12,603 bases of DNA from Methylococcales bacterium (GCA_023146575.1 JAGLBU010000042.1:1-12603), one strand, 5' to 3'; shown: positions 1-8,134, counted from the stretch's first letter. A program made the numbers and translations. Notes: generated by a model not told the origin, from the sequence alone.

Positions 1-1385
1 GAACCCTCAACTTGTAGCTTTTCATCTGAGGCTTTTATGCCTGCAATTTTAGCGGAATAAACACGGCTCATTTGACCTGCACCCACGCCAATGGTTTGAT
101 TATTTTTACAATAAACAATCGCGTTGGATTTTACAAACTTCCCTACTTTCCATGCAAACAATAGATCGACTAATTCTTGCGCTGAAGGTTTACGTTTACT
201 GACAGTGGTTAATTTATCACTTGTGAGATGTCCTTGATCTTGGTCTTGCACCAATAACCCACCTGCAACCCGTTTAAAATCTAACGCGGCGGCAGGTTTT
301 TTAGTCCATTTTCCTGCAACCAGCACTCGAATATTCTTTTTTATGGTGAGCAATTTTTGCGCAGATTCGCTGATAGAGGGTGCAATGACGACTTCTACAA
401 ATTGACGTTGTAAAATTTCCTCAGCGGTTTTATCATCTAATTCTTGATTGAACGCAATAATACCGCCAAAGGCTGAGGTAGGGTCGGTCATATAGGCTAA
501 ATCATAGGCATCAAATAAAGTCTTAGCTTGTGCGACACCACAGGGGTTAGCGTGTTTTACAATCACACACGCAGGTTTATCTGAGAGTGATTTAACACAT
601 TCAAGTGCGGCATCGGCATCGGCAATATTATTATAAGAGAGGGCTTTGCCTTGTAACTGTTCTGCCGAACTAATCGTACCTTGCTCAGGAGTGTGGTCTT
701 GATAAAAAGCCGCATTTTGATGGGGATTTTCACCATATCGTAAACTTTGGCGATGCTGAAATTGTAGGTTTAAAGTATGAGGAAACCCCCCACTGTTTTG
801 GGTTTTATTTAAGTAGCCTGCAATGATGGCATCATAACTTGAAGTATGTTCAAAGCTTTTGGTGGCTAAATTAAAACGGGTGTCTTCGCTTAAGCTGGTG
901 TCATGGGTGATAAGTTCGATTAATACTTTTGGGTAATCATCACTGTTGACTACTACTGCCACATCTTTATAATTTTTTGCCGCCGCTCGAATCATGGTAG
1001 GGCCGCCAATATCAATATTTTCAATCGCGGTTTCTAAGGTTACCTTAGGGTCTTCGATGGTTTTTTGAAAAGGGTATAAATTAACCACGACCAAATCAAT
1101 GGCTAACATGTCATTTTCACGCATTACGTCATCATCAATACCACGCCGACCTAAAATTCCACCATGTACTTTTGGATGCAACGTTTTTAAACGTCCTTCC
1201 ATCATTTCAGGAAAGCCTGTGTAATCGGACACTTCGGTAACTTTAATTTTATTTTTAGCTAATAATTTTGCCGTACCGCCTGTGGATAAAATTTCAATCC
1301 CAAGTTGGCGTAAATCAGAGGCGAAGGCAACAATGCCTGTTTTATCGGACACACTAATAAGTGCGCGGGTAATTTTTTTAGTCAT
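1..1385 (-). CDS. purH: Bifunctional AICAR formyltransferase / IMP cyclohydrolase PurH (3' end beyond left edge)
   Basis: PurH catalyses the last two steps of de novo purine synthesis in the cytosol: formylation of AICAR with 10-formyl-THF, then closure of FAICAR to IMP. About 461 codons are visible; family members are about 520-530 residues, so only the C-terminal tail is missing. I translated this by hand. The N-terminal MGS-like cyclohydrolase domain covers residues 1 to about 195 and contains STGGTAKLL (34-42), [10 protein letters not shown] (67-76) and YPFQKT (104-109). The formyltransferase domain follows, with RYGENPHQ (216-223), [11 protein letters not shown] (250-260) and the catalytic VKHANPCG (276-283). 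The ATG at 1383-1385 has a good Shine-Dalgarno match (AGAGG on the minus strand, 1391-1395). It lies 25 bp after fis, so it is probably the third gene of dusB-fis-purH. Identity is very secure. Confidence 0.97.
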   Translation of the reverse strand, partial: MTKKITRALISVSDKTGIVAFASDLRQLGIEILSTGGTAKLLAKNKIKVTEVSDYTGFPEMMEGRLKTLHPKVHGGILGRRGIDDDVMRENDMLAIDLVVVNLYPFQKTIEDPKVTLETAIENIDIGGPTMIRAAAKNYKDVAVVVNSDDYPKVLIELITHDTSLSEDTRFNLATKSFEHTSSYDAIIAGYLNKTQNSGGFPHTLNLQFQHRQSLRYGENPHQNAAFYQDHTPEQGTISSAEQLQGKALSYNNIADADAALECVKSLSDKPACVIVKHANPCGVAQAKTLFDAYDLAYMTDPTSAFGGIIAFNQELDDKTAEEILQRQFVEVVIAPSISESAQKLLTIKKNIRVLVAGKWTKKPAAALDFKRVAGGLLVQDQDQGHLTSDKLTTVSKRKPSAQELVDLLFAWKVGKFVKSNAIVYCKNNQTIGVGAGQMSRVYSAKIAGIKASDEKLQVEG

Positions 1386-1390
1386 ATAAA

Positions 1391-1395
1391 CCTCT
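1391..1395 (-). promoter_or_regulatory. Ribosome binding site of purH
   Basis: AGAGG on the minus strand lies 5 bases upstream of the ATG at 1383-1385. It fixes the purH start and implies independent initiation within the fis-purH spacer. Confidence 0.6.
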
Positions 1396-1410
1396 AGGGC
1401 TAAGTGGATG

Positions 1411-1683
1411 TTAGAAAAGTTGGTGAAATTCTATTTTTTTTCGCAAGGTACTACGGCTGACACCTAACATTTTTGACGCTTTACTTTGGTTGTAGCCAGA
1501 ATGCTTGAGTACGGTGGCAATGAGGGGTCTTTCAACCTCGGTCATAATTAGTGAGTAAAGGTTTGAAATATCGTGTCCTTGTAATTGTGAAAAATAATGT
1601 TCAACCGCCTGCTCTACAAGCTCTGAAAGTGGAACAGGCGGTGGGTACTGTGTCGCTTGAGTTGGTTTTTGAGAATCATTCAT
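1411..1683 (-). CDS. fis: Nucleoid-associated DNA-binding protein Fis
   Basis: Fis is a homodimeric DNA-bending protein that organises the nucleoid and acts on growth-related promoters (rRNA and tRNA genes) and on recombination sites. This copy has 90 residues; E. coli Fis has 98. The dimerisation helices (about 22-60) include [15 protein letters not shown] and [13 protein letters not shown]. The C-terminal helix-turn-helix (about 64-86) reads [20 protein letters not shown], the Fis and NtrC-type DNA-binding signature. The N-terminal arm is short and proline-rich (YPPPVP at 13-18). It does not resemble the E. coli beta-hairpin that contacts the Hin/Gin invertases, so I infer that the invertase-enhancer function may be absent. 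The start lies 9 bp after the dusB stop without a clear Shine-Dalgarno sequence, which suggests translational coupling. The dusB-fis pair is a gammaproteobacterial hallmark. Confidence 0.95.
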   Translation of the reverse strand: MNDSQKPTQATQYPPPVPLSELVEQAVEHYFSQLQGHDISNLYSLIMTEVERPLIATVLKHSGYNQSKASKMLGVSRSTLRKKIEFHQLF

Positions 1684-1692
1684 TAGGCAAAA

Positions 1693-2652
1693 TCAATTTA
1701 AAAAAACGTTAAAAGAATGTTGTAATAAAGTTTGTTGTTGCTGAGCGCTGGTTGCTTGATAGAGTGTGGGGTTATGTGGCAATTTTAAGCGTTCAAAATA
1801 CCACTTAAGATGTTTACGGGCGATGCGAACGCCTGTGGTTTCACCATAAAACTGGGTGAGTTGTTGAAGATGCTCAACAATGGTTTGATAAATATGTGTA
1901 GTTGTAGGAATTGAAACTTTTTTTCCGTCTAAATATTGCTGGAATTGGTTGAAAATCCACGGCTGTCCTTGTGCGCCACGACCAATCATAATGGCATCGG
2001 CTTTAGTATAGTGTAAAACAAAGGCTGCTTGTTCGGGGGTGGTAATATCACCATTGGCAATAATGGGGATCTTAACCTGTTGTTTGACATTTTTGATAGT
2101 GTCGTATTCAGCTATGCCATTAAATTTACACGCGCGGGTACGTCCATGAATAGTAAGGGCTGAAATTCCACTGTTTTCGGCAATTTTAGCAATGGCGATC
2201 GCATTTTTATGATCTTTATCCCAACCTGTACGAATTTTTAGAGTCACAGGAATTTGTACCGCTTTAACAACGGTTTCTAAAATATCAGCGACTAAGGTTT
2301 CATTTTTAAGCAACGCGGAACCTGCGGCGACTGCGCAAACCTTTTTTGCAGGACAGCCCATATTTATATCAATAATATCCGCCCCTTGTTGCTGATTAAA
2401 ATAAGCCGCTTTCGCCATAATTAAAGGATCAGTGCCTAAAATTTGTATTGACCGTAAGCCATTTTCACCCTGATGATTCATTTTTAGCTGTGTCCGTCTA
2501 TGGTGTCTTAAGGCAGGGTTTGACGCCACCATTTCTGAGATCGCAAGTCCTGCACCATAATGGCGACATAGGTTTCGAAAGGGGAGATCCGTAATGCCTG
2601 CCATCGGCGCAAGGATGAGTTTATTTTTAAGCGTATGCGAACCAATTTTCAT
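1693..2652 (-). CDS. dusB: tRNA-dihydrouridine synthase B
   Basis: DusB is an FMN-dependent enzyme that reduces uridine to dihydrouridine in the D-loop of tRNAs (U17 in E. coli) using NADPH. The 319-residue length is normal for the family. A TIM-barrel domain covers about 1-240 and a helical tRNA-recognition domain follows. Visible motifs are the FMN-binding LAPMAGITDLPFR (14-26), NMGCPAKKV (97-105) with catalytic Cys100, TLKIRTG (137-143) with Lys139, TIHGRTR (167-173) with His169, NGDI (200-203) and IGRGAQGQPWIF (223-234). It is the first gene of the dusB-fis-purH unit and ends 9 bp before fis. No strong Shine-Dalgarno sequence precedes the ATG at 2652, but the MKIG start fits DusB homologues. 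Confidence 0.97.
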   Translation of the reverse strand: MKIGSHTLKNKLILAPMAGITDLPFRNLCRHYGAGLAISEMVASNPALRHHRRTQLKMNHQGENGLRSIQILGTDPLIMAKAAYFNQQQGADIIDINMGCPAKKVCAVAAGSALLKNETLVADILETVVKAVQIPVTLKIRTGWDKDHKNAIAIAKIAENSGISALTIHGRTRACKFNGIAEYDTIKNVKQQVKIPIIANGDITTPEQAAFVLHYTKADAIMIGRGAQGQPWIFNQFQQYLDGKKVSIPTTTHIYQTIVEHLQQLTQFYGETTGVRIARKHLKWYFERLKLPHNPTLYQATSAQQQQTLLQHSFNVFLN

Positions 2653-2730
2653 CGTATCTGAGATTTTTTTTAGTGGCTTAGTTTACCTTAAGATGTGGAA
2701 AAAATTTATGAAATTTGTCGATCAGGATTA

Positions 2731-2753
2731 AGAAATAGCAAAAAGTTATTTCT
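2731..2753. repeat. Short inverted repeat in the dusB upstream region
   Basis: AGAAATA (2731-2737) and TATTTCT (2747-2753) are perfect reverse complements around a 9-base loop. The element lies about 80-100 bases upstream of dusB, just inside the candidate promoter at 2760-2789. It could therefore fold in the 5' leader or act as an operator. A 7-bp, mostly A/T stem may also be chance in sequence this AT-rich. Confidence 0.3.
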
Positions 2754-2759
2754 ATCATG

Positions 2760-2789
2760 ATTATGCCAAAACGGTGTGTGTATTTAAGT
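2760..2789 (-). promoter_or_regulatory. Candidate promoter of dusB-fis-purH
   Basis: Read on the minus strand, CATAAT (2765 down to 2760) is preceded directly by TGG, giving an extended -10 of the form TGnTATAAT with one mismatch. A weak -35 (CTTAAA) lies 17 bases further upstream. It would give a leader of about 100 nt before dusB. This is a consensus match by eye only. Confidence 0.35.
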
Positions 2790-2905
2790 TGTTCACTTAT
2801 CGCTTTTATGAGGCTAAAAACATAGGTTTATCTGCCTGCATTTTATAAGGGTGCTGTGCTATGATTAAGACTACTGTTATTAGGGGTTTCAGAAAATTTT
2901 AAATT

Positions 2906-4051
2906 ATGTCTATAAATATTAATGTAGGAATTATTGGTTTTTCGCTTCATGAACAAGAAAAATTTAGGTGGATATTTGGCGCAGGATTGGAACGTGATCG
3001 AACGTATCATTTAAAAGATCTTATGGTTGAGCCTAATATCGATCTTTTAATTGTTAAAACTGCGGCAGAATCGGCGTTTAAAAAACTCGAACGTTACCAG
3101 AAAAAATATGGTTCTTTACCTGTGGTGACCGCTGGAAAATCACCTGTTGAAGGTTATGAATATCATATTCAAGAAGTTTTATTATTGAGCCGTGTGTTAA
3201 AGGTGCTGGATTTTGTGGCGCTTGCTTGTAATGATGCAGACAAACCGCCGTGTGAAAAACAATTATCGGCTGAAAATGACAGCATTAATGTCGGTGGGCA
3301 ATATGATATTTTAGTGGTCGATGAAGATGAAGGTAATCGTCAACTCTTGCGTGATGAATTATTAAAATCAGATATTCCGCTTAATATTGATTTTGCGTTA
3401 GATGATACCTTTGCGATTCAAAAAATTAATGATAAATATTATGATTTTTTGTTTGTGGATGCTGAAACCGCTAATTTTGAAGCGATTGAAAACAGTTTAA
3501 AAGTAAATGCTCGTTCTTCAGTGGTCATGCCGACGACGAAGACAGAAACAGTCGAATATGCAAATGTGGTTTTGAGAATCTTGAAATCATTTGCGGATGC
3601 CGATGAAATGATTGTTTCAAACAACTATACACGCGTAGAACGTTTAACCCATTACCGTGTTTTATTAATTGATGATTGCGAAATTATGCATGAAATTTTA
3701 AAAACAGAATTGGAAAAATCAGGAATTTCGCTTGAGATAGACGATGCGTTTACAGGCAATGAAGCGTTGGAAAAAATGCGTCAAACAACTTATGATTTTG
3801 TCTTTTTAGATGTGGTAATGCCTGGGATTGATGGGTTTGAAACCTGTGGGGAAATTCGTAAAATAGACGGGATGTCGAAATTGCCGATTATCATGTTGTC
3901 ATCAAAAGACTCGCCACTTGATGAAGTAGAAGGCATTATTGCAGGTTGTACCACCTATCTTACCAAACCTGTTGATTCGAGAGAATTTCAGAAAATACTG
4001 GTTCGAATTCTGCACTGGATTGAAGAGTTTAAAACCGATAAAAAACCCTAA
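2906..4051 (+). CDS. Orphan response regulator with three receiver-like modules and no output domain
   Basis: This is a cytoplasmic signalling protein of 381 residues. The C-terminal receiver (about 251-372) is complete: acidic pair D256-D257 (LLIDDCE), phospho-acceptor D302 (FLDVVMPG), S332-S333 (MLSSKDSP) and K354 (YLTKPV). The middle module (about 133-232) keeps the fold start ILVVDEDEGN and an aspartate at 185 (FLFVDAET) but has no KP lysine, so it is probably a pseudo-receiver. The N-terminal module (about 4-105) begins NVGIIGFS and has a beta-alpha rhythm but no phosphorylation residues. No DNA-binding, GGDEF, EAL or phosphatase domain follows the last receiver. No histidine kinase is adjacent, so the partner is unknown. 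The ATG at 2906 has only a weak upstream AGAAAA. The gene is monocistronic and ends before the hairpin at 4072-4111. Confidence 0.85.
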   Translation: MSININVGIIGFSLHEQEKFRWIFGAGLERDRTYHLKDLMVEPNIDLLIVKTAAESAFKKLERYQKKYGSLPVVTAGKSPVEGYEYHIQEVLLLSRVLKVLDFVALACNDADKPPCEKQLSAENDSINVGGQYDILVVDEDEGNRQLLRDELLKSDIPLNIDFALDDTFAIQKINDKYYDFLFVDAETANFEAIENSLKVNARSSVVMPTTKTETVEYANVVLRILKSFADADEMIVSNNYTRVERLTHYRVLLIDDCEIMHEILKTELEKSGISLEIDDAFTGNEALEKMRQTTYDFVFLDVVMPGIDGFETCGEIRKIDGMSKLPIIMLSSKDSPLDEVEGIIAGCTTYLTKPVDSREFQKILVRILHWIEEFKTDKKP

Positions 4052-4071
4052 TCAATACATCAATACAGCAA

Positions 4072-4111
4072 GGAATGTGTTTAATACGCTGTTTAAAATT
4101 AGACACATTCC
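4072..4111. terminator. Bidirectional hairpin terminator between the response regulator and suhB
   Basis: GGAATGTGT (4072-4080) pairs perfectly with ACACATTCC (4103-4111). The stem can continue inward through one T-G wobble and four more A/T pairs to 4085 and 4098, leaving a 12-base loop. It sits exactly between two convergent genes. On the plus strand an interrupted T-rich stretch follows (TATTTTAT from about 4115); the other side is less T-rich. It is probably a shared transcription end. Confidence 0.65.
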
Positions 4112-4127
4112 ACGTATTTTATGAGTG

Positions 4128-4922
4128 TTATTTTAAATTATCCGTCACATGTGGCTCAATGGCTTTATACATAGCTTGATGTATTTTTGGGCTGGCTGAA
4201 ATTAAATTTCCTGAGCTAAGGTAATGATCTTTGAATGAAAAATCGGTTGATACGCCACCCGCTTCTTGAATTAGCAATATTCCAGCCGCCATATCCCACG
4301 GTTGCAAACCAATTTCCCAAAAGCCATCTAACCGTCCTGCGGCAACATAGGCTAAATCCAATGCCGCCGCCCCTGCACGGCGAATACCTGCGGTATCACC
4401 TACTAACGCTGAAAACATGCCTAAATAAGCGTCTAAATTTTGCTTTGATTTAAACGGAAAGCCTGTTCCTAGCAACGTCCCTTTTAAACTATTAGGTTGC
4501 GTGACTCGTATTTTTCGATTATTTAACATCGCACCACCACCGCGTTCTGCGGTAAACAACTCATCTCGTACAGGGTCATAAACCACCGCTAAGACTAATT
4601 TATTTTTATGTTGCAAGGCAATGGAAATAGCATACATCGGGAAGCCGTGTAAAAAATTAGTCGTGCCATCTAAAGGGTCAATAATCCAGATATAATCATT
4701 GCCTGCTTGTTTTCCTGTTTCTTCAGCTAAAATTGCATGTTCTGGGTAAGAGGTGCGAATCACATTAATAATTTCACGCTCTGCTATTTGATCGACTTCA
4801 GTGACATAGTCATTTTTGGTTTTAATATTAATCGTTAGTTTGCTAATATTATCTGAGGCTTGCTGAATGATGTCGCCTGCATTTCGTGCCGCTTTAATAG
4901 CGATGGTGAGCATGGGGGTCAT
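4128..4922 (-). CDS. suhB: Inositol monophosphatase family protein SuhB
   Basis: SuhB is a Mg2+-dependent, Li+-sensitive phosphatase of the inositol-monophosphatase fold. In E. coli it also joins the rRNA transcription antitermination complex with the Nus factors. The 264-residue length is typical. Metal-site motifs are present: AEETG (66-70), IDPLDGTTNF (81-90) containing D82 and D85, and QPWDMAAG (207-214) with D210. AGAAALDLAYVAAGRLDGFWE (183-203) is characteristic of bacterial SuhB. The N-terminus MTPMLTIA matches E. coli MHPMLNIA, which supports the ATG at 4922. The divergent suhB / trmJ arrangement is conserved in gammaproteobacteria. I cannot tell from sequence whether the phosphatase or the antitermination role dominates here. 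Confidence 0.95.
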   Translation of the reverse strand: MTPMLTIAIKAARNAGDIIQQASDNISKLTINIKTKNDYVTEVDQIAEREIINVIRTSYPEHAILAEETGKQAGNDYIWIIDPLDGTTNFLHGFPMYAISIALQHKNKLVLAVVYDPVRDELFTAERGGGAMLNNRKIRVTQPNSLKGTLLGTGFPFKSKQNLDAYLGMFSALVGDTAGIRRAGAAALDLAYVAAGRLDGFWEIGLQPWDMAAGILLIQEAGGVSTDFSFKDHYLSSGNLISASPKIHQAMYKAIEPHVTDNLK

Positions 4923-5011
4923 AAGTGTTAAAGGGGTGGGAAGTTATAAATATCAGTAGAGTAACAAAGATTTTGTTAAAATTCGTTCTTTTTTTTAATG
5001 AGCGGCTTTCT

Positions 5012-5743
5012 TTGTTAAATAATATTAAAATCATCCTTGTTGAAACCTCACATGCAGGGAATATTGGCGGGGTTGCGCGGGCGATGAAAAATATGTCGTT
5101 GGCACAATTACGATTAGTAACCCCTAAAAATTTTCCGAATGCAGATGCAACCGCCAGAGCATCGGGCGCAGATGATGTGTTGGCAAATGCTGAAATTTAT
5201 ACCGATTTAGCCTCTGCCATTCATGATTGTCAATTAGTGATCGGTTGCAGTGCTAGAGCGAGAACCATCAGTTGGCCTGAGTTAACCCCCCGAGAAAATG
5301 CTGAAAAATGCGCCCAACAGTCTCAAGAAAAACCCATTGCATTAATTTTTGGACGTGAAAATTCAGGGCTTAAGAACCATGAATTGGATTTGTGTCATTA
5401 TCTATTGCGAATTCCATGTAATGAAACATACAGCTCTTTAAATTTGGCGGCGGCAGTGCAAGTGGTGTGTTATGAATTATTTGTCGCCGCTGGCGAGATG
5501 CCTTCTCAAACCAGTATTGGCGATCAAGACGACCGATCATTCGCCACTGCCGAAAAAATGGAATTATTTTATCAACATTTACAACAAACCTTGGCCGATA
5601 TTGGGTTTTTACACCCGAGTAAATCGCGTTCAATGATGCGCCGATTGCGTCGAATTTATAACCGAGTGCAATTAGACACCAAAGAATTGGATATTTTACG
5701 CGGTATTTTACGTTTTTCTCAAGATCACAATAAAGGCAAATAA
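5012..5743 (+). CDS. trmJ: tRNA (cytidine/uridine-2'-O-)-methyltransferase TrmJ, probable TTG start
   Basis: TrmJ is a SPOUT-class, SAM-dependent enzyme that 2'-O-methylates position 32 of tRNA anticodon loops. The core begins [21 protein letters not shown], where homologues have I-x-IVLVETSHPGNIGAAARAM. The knotted SAM-binding site appears as [10 protein letters not shown] and [20 protein letters not shown], followed by a C-terminal helical tail. The frame is open from a GTG at 4925, but those 29 extra residues are unlike the family, whose members start one to three residues before this motif. I therefore choose TTG at 5012, giving 243 residues (E. coli TrmJ has 246). A weak GAG lies about 10 bases upstream. 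The gene ends 2 bp before cysE, so the two are co-transcribed. Confidence 0.9.
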   Translation: MLNNIKIILVETSHAGNIGGVARAMKNMSLAQLRLVTPKNFPNADATARASGADDVLANAEIYTDLASAIHDCQLVIGCSARARTISWPELTPRENAEKCAQQSQEKPIALIFGRENSGLKNHELDLCHYLLRIPCNETYSSLNLAAAVQVVCYELFVAAGEMPSQTSIGDQDDRSFATAEKMELFYQHLQQTLADIGFLHPSKSRSMMRRLRRIYNRVQLDTKELDILRGILRFSQDHNKGK

Positions 5744-5745
5744 CA

Positions 5746-6468
5746 ATGTTAAAGCGGTTGAAATCAGAAATTTCGTGTGTTTTTGAGCGAGACCCAGCAG
5801 CGCAGTCGGTTTTTGAAGTATGTACCTGTTACCCAGGCTTTCATGCCGTGTTAATTCATCGAGTCAGTCATAAAATATGGCAAGCTAATTTTAAATGGAT
5901 GGCGCGATTTATAGCACATTGCTCGCGCTGGATGACAGGGATTGAAATTCATCCTGCGGCTAAAATTGGTCAACGTTTTTTTATCGACCACGGCATGGGG
6001 GTTGTAATTGGTGAAACAGCCATTATTGGCGATGATTGTACGCTTTATCATGGTGTGACTTTAGGCGGAACCAGCTGGCAAAAGGGTAAACGTCACCCAA
6101 CCCTAGGCAATGGGGTGGTGGTGGGAGCAGGTGCTAAAGTATTAGGCCCGATTGAGGTGGGGGAAAATGCCCGTGTTGGCTCGAATGCTGTGGTAGTCAA
6201 AGCCGTCCCTGCTGGAGCGACGGTGACAGGGATTCCAGGTCGTATCCGCAAAGCGAAAACCCTTCGGGAAAAAACCGCCACTAAAATTGGTTTTGAGGCT
6301 TACGGTGAAACTGCAAATATGCCTGATCCGATTGTCGAGGCGCTTAACCGAATGCTCGATCATATTGAGCAAACCGATCAACAAATGCAGTGCATGAGAA
6401 CTGCTTTAAAAAAGGCGGGTATTGATTGTAAAGAACAATCTATTTCAAAATTAAAAGTCTTCGAGTAA
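5746..6468 (+). CDS. cysE: Serine O-acetyltransferase CysE (short form)
   Basis: CysE transfers acetyl from acetyl-CoA to L-serine, giving O-acetylserine, the carbon skeleton for cysteine; this step is normally feedback-inhibited by cysteine. The 240-residue length matches the short serine acetyltransferase class rather than the 273-residue E. coli form. A helical N-terminal region (1-65) precedes a left-handed beta-helix of hexapeptide repeats (about 66-165). Key residues are [13 protein letters not shown] (78-90), with D81 and H82, and [11 protein letters not shown] (101-111), with H102. The extension after VTGIPGRI is rich in charged residues and includes [14 protein letters not shown]. 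The ATG at 5746 follows trmJ by 2 bp, with AAAGG upstream. In Pseudomonas-type genomes this gene precedes iscR and the Fe-S operon; here convergent hisC follows instead. Confidence 0.95.
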   Translation: MLKRLKSEISCVFERDPAAQSVFEVCTCYPGFHAVLIHRVSHKIWQANFKWMARFIAHCSRWMTGIEIHPAAKIGQRFFIDHGMGVVIGETAIIGDDCTLYHGVTLGGTSWQKGKRHPTLGNGVVVGAGAKVLGPIEVGENARVGSNAVVVKAVPAGATVTGIPGRIRKAKTLREKTATKIGFEAYGETANMPDPIVEALNRMLDHIEQTDQQMQCMRTALKKAGIDCKEQSISKLKVFE

Positions 6469-7542
6469 AATTTTTCCAAGGGCTTTTAAAAACAATTGGT
6501 TTTCGTCAGGTGTGCCAATCGTAACTCTTAGACAATCGGTGAGTAAGCCTTGTTGTGGGGATAAGTTTTTAATTAAAATACCATGTGTTTTTAGGTCTAA
6601 AAAAATTTGATGGGCGGTATTTTCGGGGGTTTTAAAAATAATAAAATTAGCGGCACTGGGATACACACAAAGGGTGTTAAATGCATTGAGCTGTGCTAAA
6701 ACAAACTGTCGTTGCTGACAAATTTCGTGGGTTTGTTGTTCAAATACGGAATAATGATCCAGAGCAAAGCAGGCGGTTTCTTGGGTTAAAACGTTGATAT
6801 TATAAGGCAGGCGAATTTTATCAAGTTGTTGAATAATGTCAGGAGCGCCTGCAATAAAGCCTAAACGCAATCCTGCTAACCCGAGTTTTGATAAGGTGCG
6901 CATGACTAACAAGTTGTCATAATTAGGCAGTGAATCCATTAAGCTGGCTTCTGCAAACGGTGCATAAGCTTCGTCTATAATCACCAGCCCCGTTGAAGTT
7001 TGAATGATTTTTTCAATATCATCGGGGTTAAATAAATTACCAGTCGGATTATTGGGATACGCTAAAAAAATAACCGCAGGCTGATGGGTTTTTATCGCAT
7101 TGAGCATTTTTTCCATATTTAATGAAAAATCTTCATTCAATGGAATACTGTGATAATCAAGCCCTAAGCTTAAGCTGATTTGTCGATACATGACAAAACT
7201 TGGCTCAGGCGCTAACACGCAGGCGTTATTAGGTAAGGCCATTAACAGCAGTTGAATAATTTCATCTGAGCCATTGCCTAATAATATTTCAGAGCCTTCT
7301 GGGATGGCATTGGTTTTTTTAAGAATAGCGGCTAATTTTTTCGCTTTCGGATCTGGATAACGGTTTAATGGGCAATTTTGTAAGGATGCTAGCCATTTTT
7401 GAACCAACGCTTCAGGTAACGTATAAGGATTTTCCATCGCATCAAGTTTAATCAAGTTAGAGGCATCCGCTACTTTATAGTGGGACATGGTAAGGATTTG
7501 TTGGCGAAAAATCCGTGAAGCAATGGCGTGTGCTGAAGACAT
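6451..7542 (-). CDS. hisC: Histidinol-phosphate aminotransferase HisC
   Basis: HisC is a PLP-dependent class I/II aminotransferase that converts imidazole-acetol phosphate to histidinol phosphate with glutamate as amino donor. The protein has 363 residues. Motifs are LDAMENPY (33-40), RYPDP (61-65), [10 protein letters not shown] (87-96), YPNNPTG (162-168), IIDEAYAPF (188-196) and [14 protein letters not shown] (216-229), where K219 should be the PLP-bound lysine. A conserved arginine near the C-terminus appears in CLRVTIG. Two starts are possible, 7542 and Met19 at 7488, and neither has a Shine-Dalgarno sequence. I prefer the longer because related proteins carry a helix before the [18 protein letters not shown] segment. 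The 3' end overlaps cysE by 18 bp tail-to-tail. It stands apart from other his genes, 22 bp after the DUF3617 gene. Confidence 0.94.
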   Translation of the reverse strand: MSSAHAIASRIFRQQILTMSHYKVADASNLIKLDAMENPYTLPEALVQKWLASLQNCPLNRYPDPKAKKLAAILKKTNAIPEGSEILLGNGSDEIIQLLLMALPNNACVLAPEPSFVMYRQISLSLGLDYHSIPLNEDFSLNMEKMLNAIKTHQPAVIFLAYPNNPTGNLFNPDDIEKIIQTSTGLVIIDEAYAPFAEASLMDSLPNYDNLLVMRTLSKLGLAGLRLGFIAGAPDIIQQLDKIRLPYNINVLTQETACFALDHYSVFEQQTHEICQQRQFVLAQLNAFNTLCVYPSAANFIIFKTPENTAHQIFLDLKTHGILIKNLSPQQGLLTDCLRVTIGTPDENQLFLKALGKILLEDF

Positions 7543-7564
7543 AAATTAAGGTGTAAAAGTTAAA

Positions 7565-7996
7565 TTATTGGCAACTATCTATATAGCGACCTTTGAGGGT
7601 GGTCATGATTTGCATTGCGCCAGATTCACCTTCTAGGGACATATTAAAAAAGCCTTTAAAGGTTTCATATTGATATTGAAGTGAGCCATTGCCAGTCATG
7701 GTAATGTTTTGCATATTACAACTCATATTCCATGTGGCTGTGTCGGATACAATGCTTAAGTCGCTCAGGGTGCAATTTTGATCCTTTAGTAAGGTTTTAG
7801 GGTCTAATCCTTTTTGTTTGCTTAAACATTCTGTGGTACGCGAACTCATTGGCGGAAGTTTAACAGGAAAGCCGACCATCTCGGCGACAGAGGTGATTTC
7901 CCATAAGCCTTCTTTAATATCGGGCAGTTTAATTTCGTCTGCTATAACAGCGGTTTGCAGGAACAGCGCAAACAGAATAAAGGTATATTTTCGCAT
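7565..7996 (-). CDS. Secreted DUF3617 family protein
   Basis: This 143-residue exported protein starts with a Sec signal peptide: RK, then a hydrophobic stretch (about 5-18), then AVIA with probable cleavage before DE at 20-21. The mature part begins with KEGLWEIT (28-35), the opening of DUF3617 domains, whose function is unknown. Cysteines at 57, 75, 93 and 142 are spaced as expected for two disulfides in a periplasmic domain. The ATG at 7996 has a GAG about 8 bases upstream, and a candidate promoter lies at 8030-8058. The gene sits 22 bp before hisC on the same strand, so hisC may be read from this promoter, but I see no functional link. Confidence 0.82.
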   Translation of the reverse strand: MRKYTFILFALFLQTAVIADEIKLPDIKEGLWEITSVAEMVGFPVKLPPMSSRTTECLSKQKGLDPKTLLKDQNCTLSDLSIVSDTATWNMSCNMQNITMTGNGSLQYQYETFKGFFNMSLEGESGAMQIMTTLKGRYIDSCQ

Positions 7997-8029
7997 CGTT
8001 TTTCTCGATATTCTTTTTTTTAAAATAGC

Positions 8030-8058
8030 ATCATGCTACACAATAGTTAATTAATCAA
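8030..8058 (-). promoter_or_regulatory. Candidate sigma70 promoter for the DUF3617-hisC unit
   Basis: On the minus strand TTGATT (8058 down to 8053) and CATGAT (8035 down to 8030) are separated by exactly 17 bases. Each hexamer matches the sigma70 consensus at 4 of 6 positions. Transcription would begin about 25-30 bases before the ATG at 7996. Confidence 0.4.
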
Positions 8059-8134
8059 TTCAACTTTTAGCACCAATCCCATTTAAACCACAGCGTATAT
8101 GAAAACTACGTTTATAATGAACCTACATAATTAT

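Larger units (their letters stand above)
2653..2905. other. Divergent intergenic region, dusB / response regulator
   Basis: This 253-bp AT-rich spacer separates two divergent transcription units, so promoters in both directions must lie here. It contains a candidate extended -10 for dusB and a 7-bp inverted repeat, both listed separately. I found no convincing coding sequence and no good promoter match for the plus-strand gene. TATGAT at 2860-2865 is the best -10-like element but lacks a -35. Confidence 0.5.

Noticed and set aside
3939..4124. Plus-strand frame of 61 codons at the end of the response regulator, crossing the hairpin
   Set aside because: It overlaps the intact receiver domain and the terminator-like hairpin; no start signal.
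4925..5011. 29-residue N-terminal extension of TrmJ from the GTG
   Set aside because: Composition is unlike the family, there is no homologous segment in known TrmJ, and it fills the divergent promoter region with suhB.
5370..5633. Minus-strand frame of 87 codons within trmJ
   Set aside because: It is antisense to conserved TrmJ sequence and has no recognisable domain.
6142..6384. Minus-strand frame of 80 codons within cysE
   Set aside because: It overlaps the hexapeptide-repeat region and is explained by CysE codon use.
7818..8054. Plus-strand frame of 78 codons over the DUF3617 gene start
   Set aside because: It is antisense to a gene with a clear signal peptide and family motif, and shows no protein features of its own.
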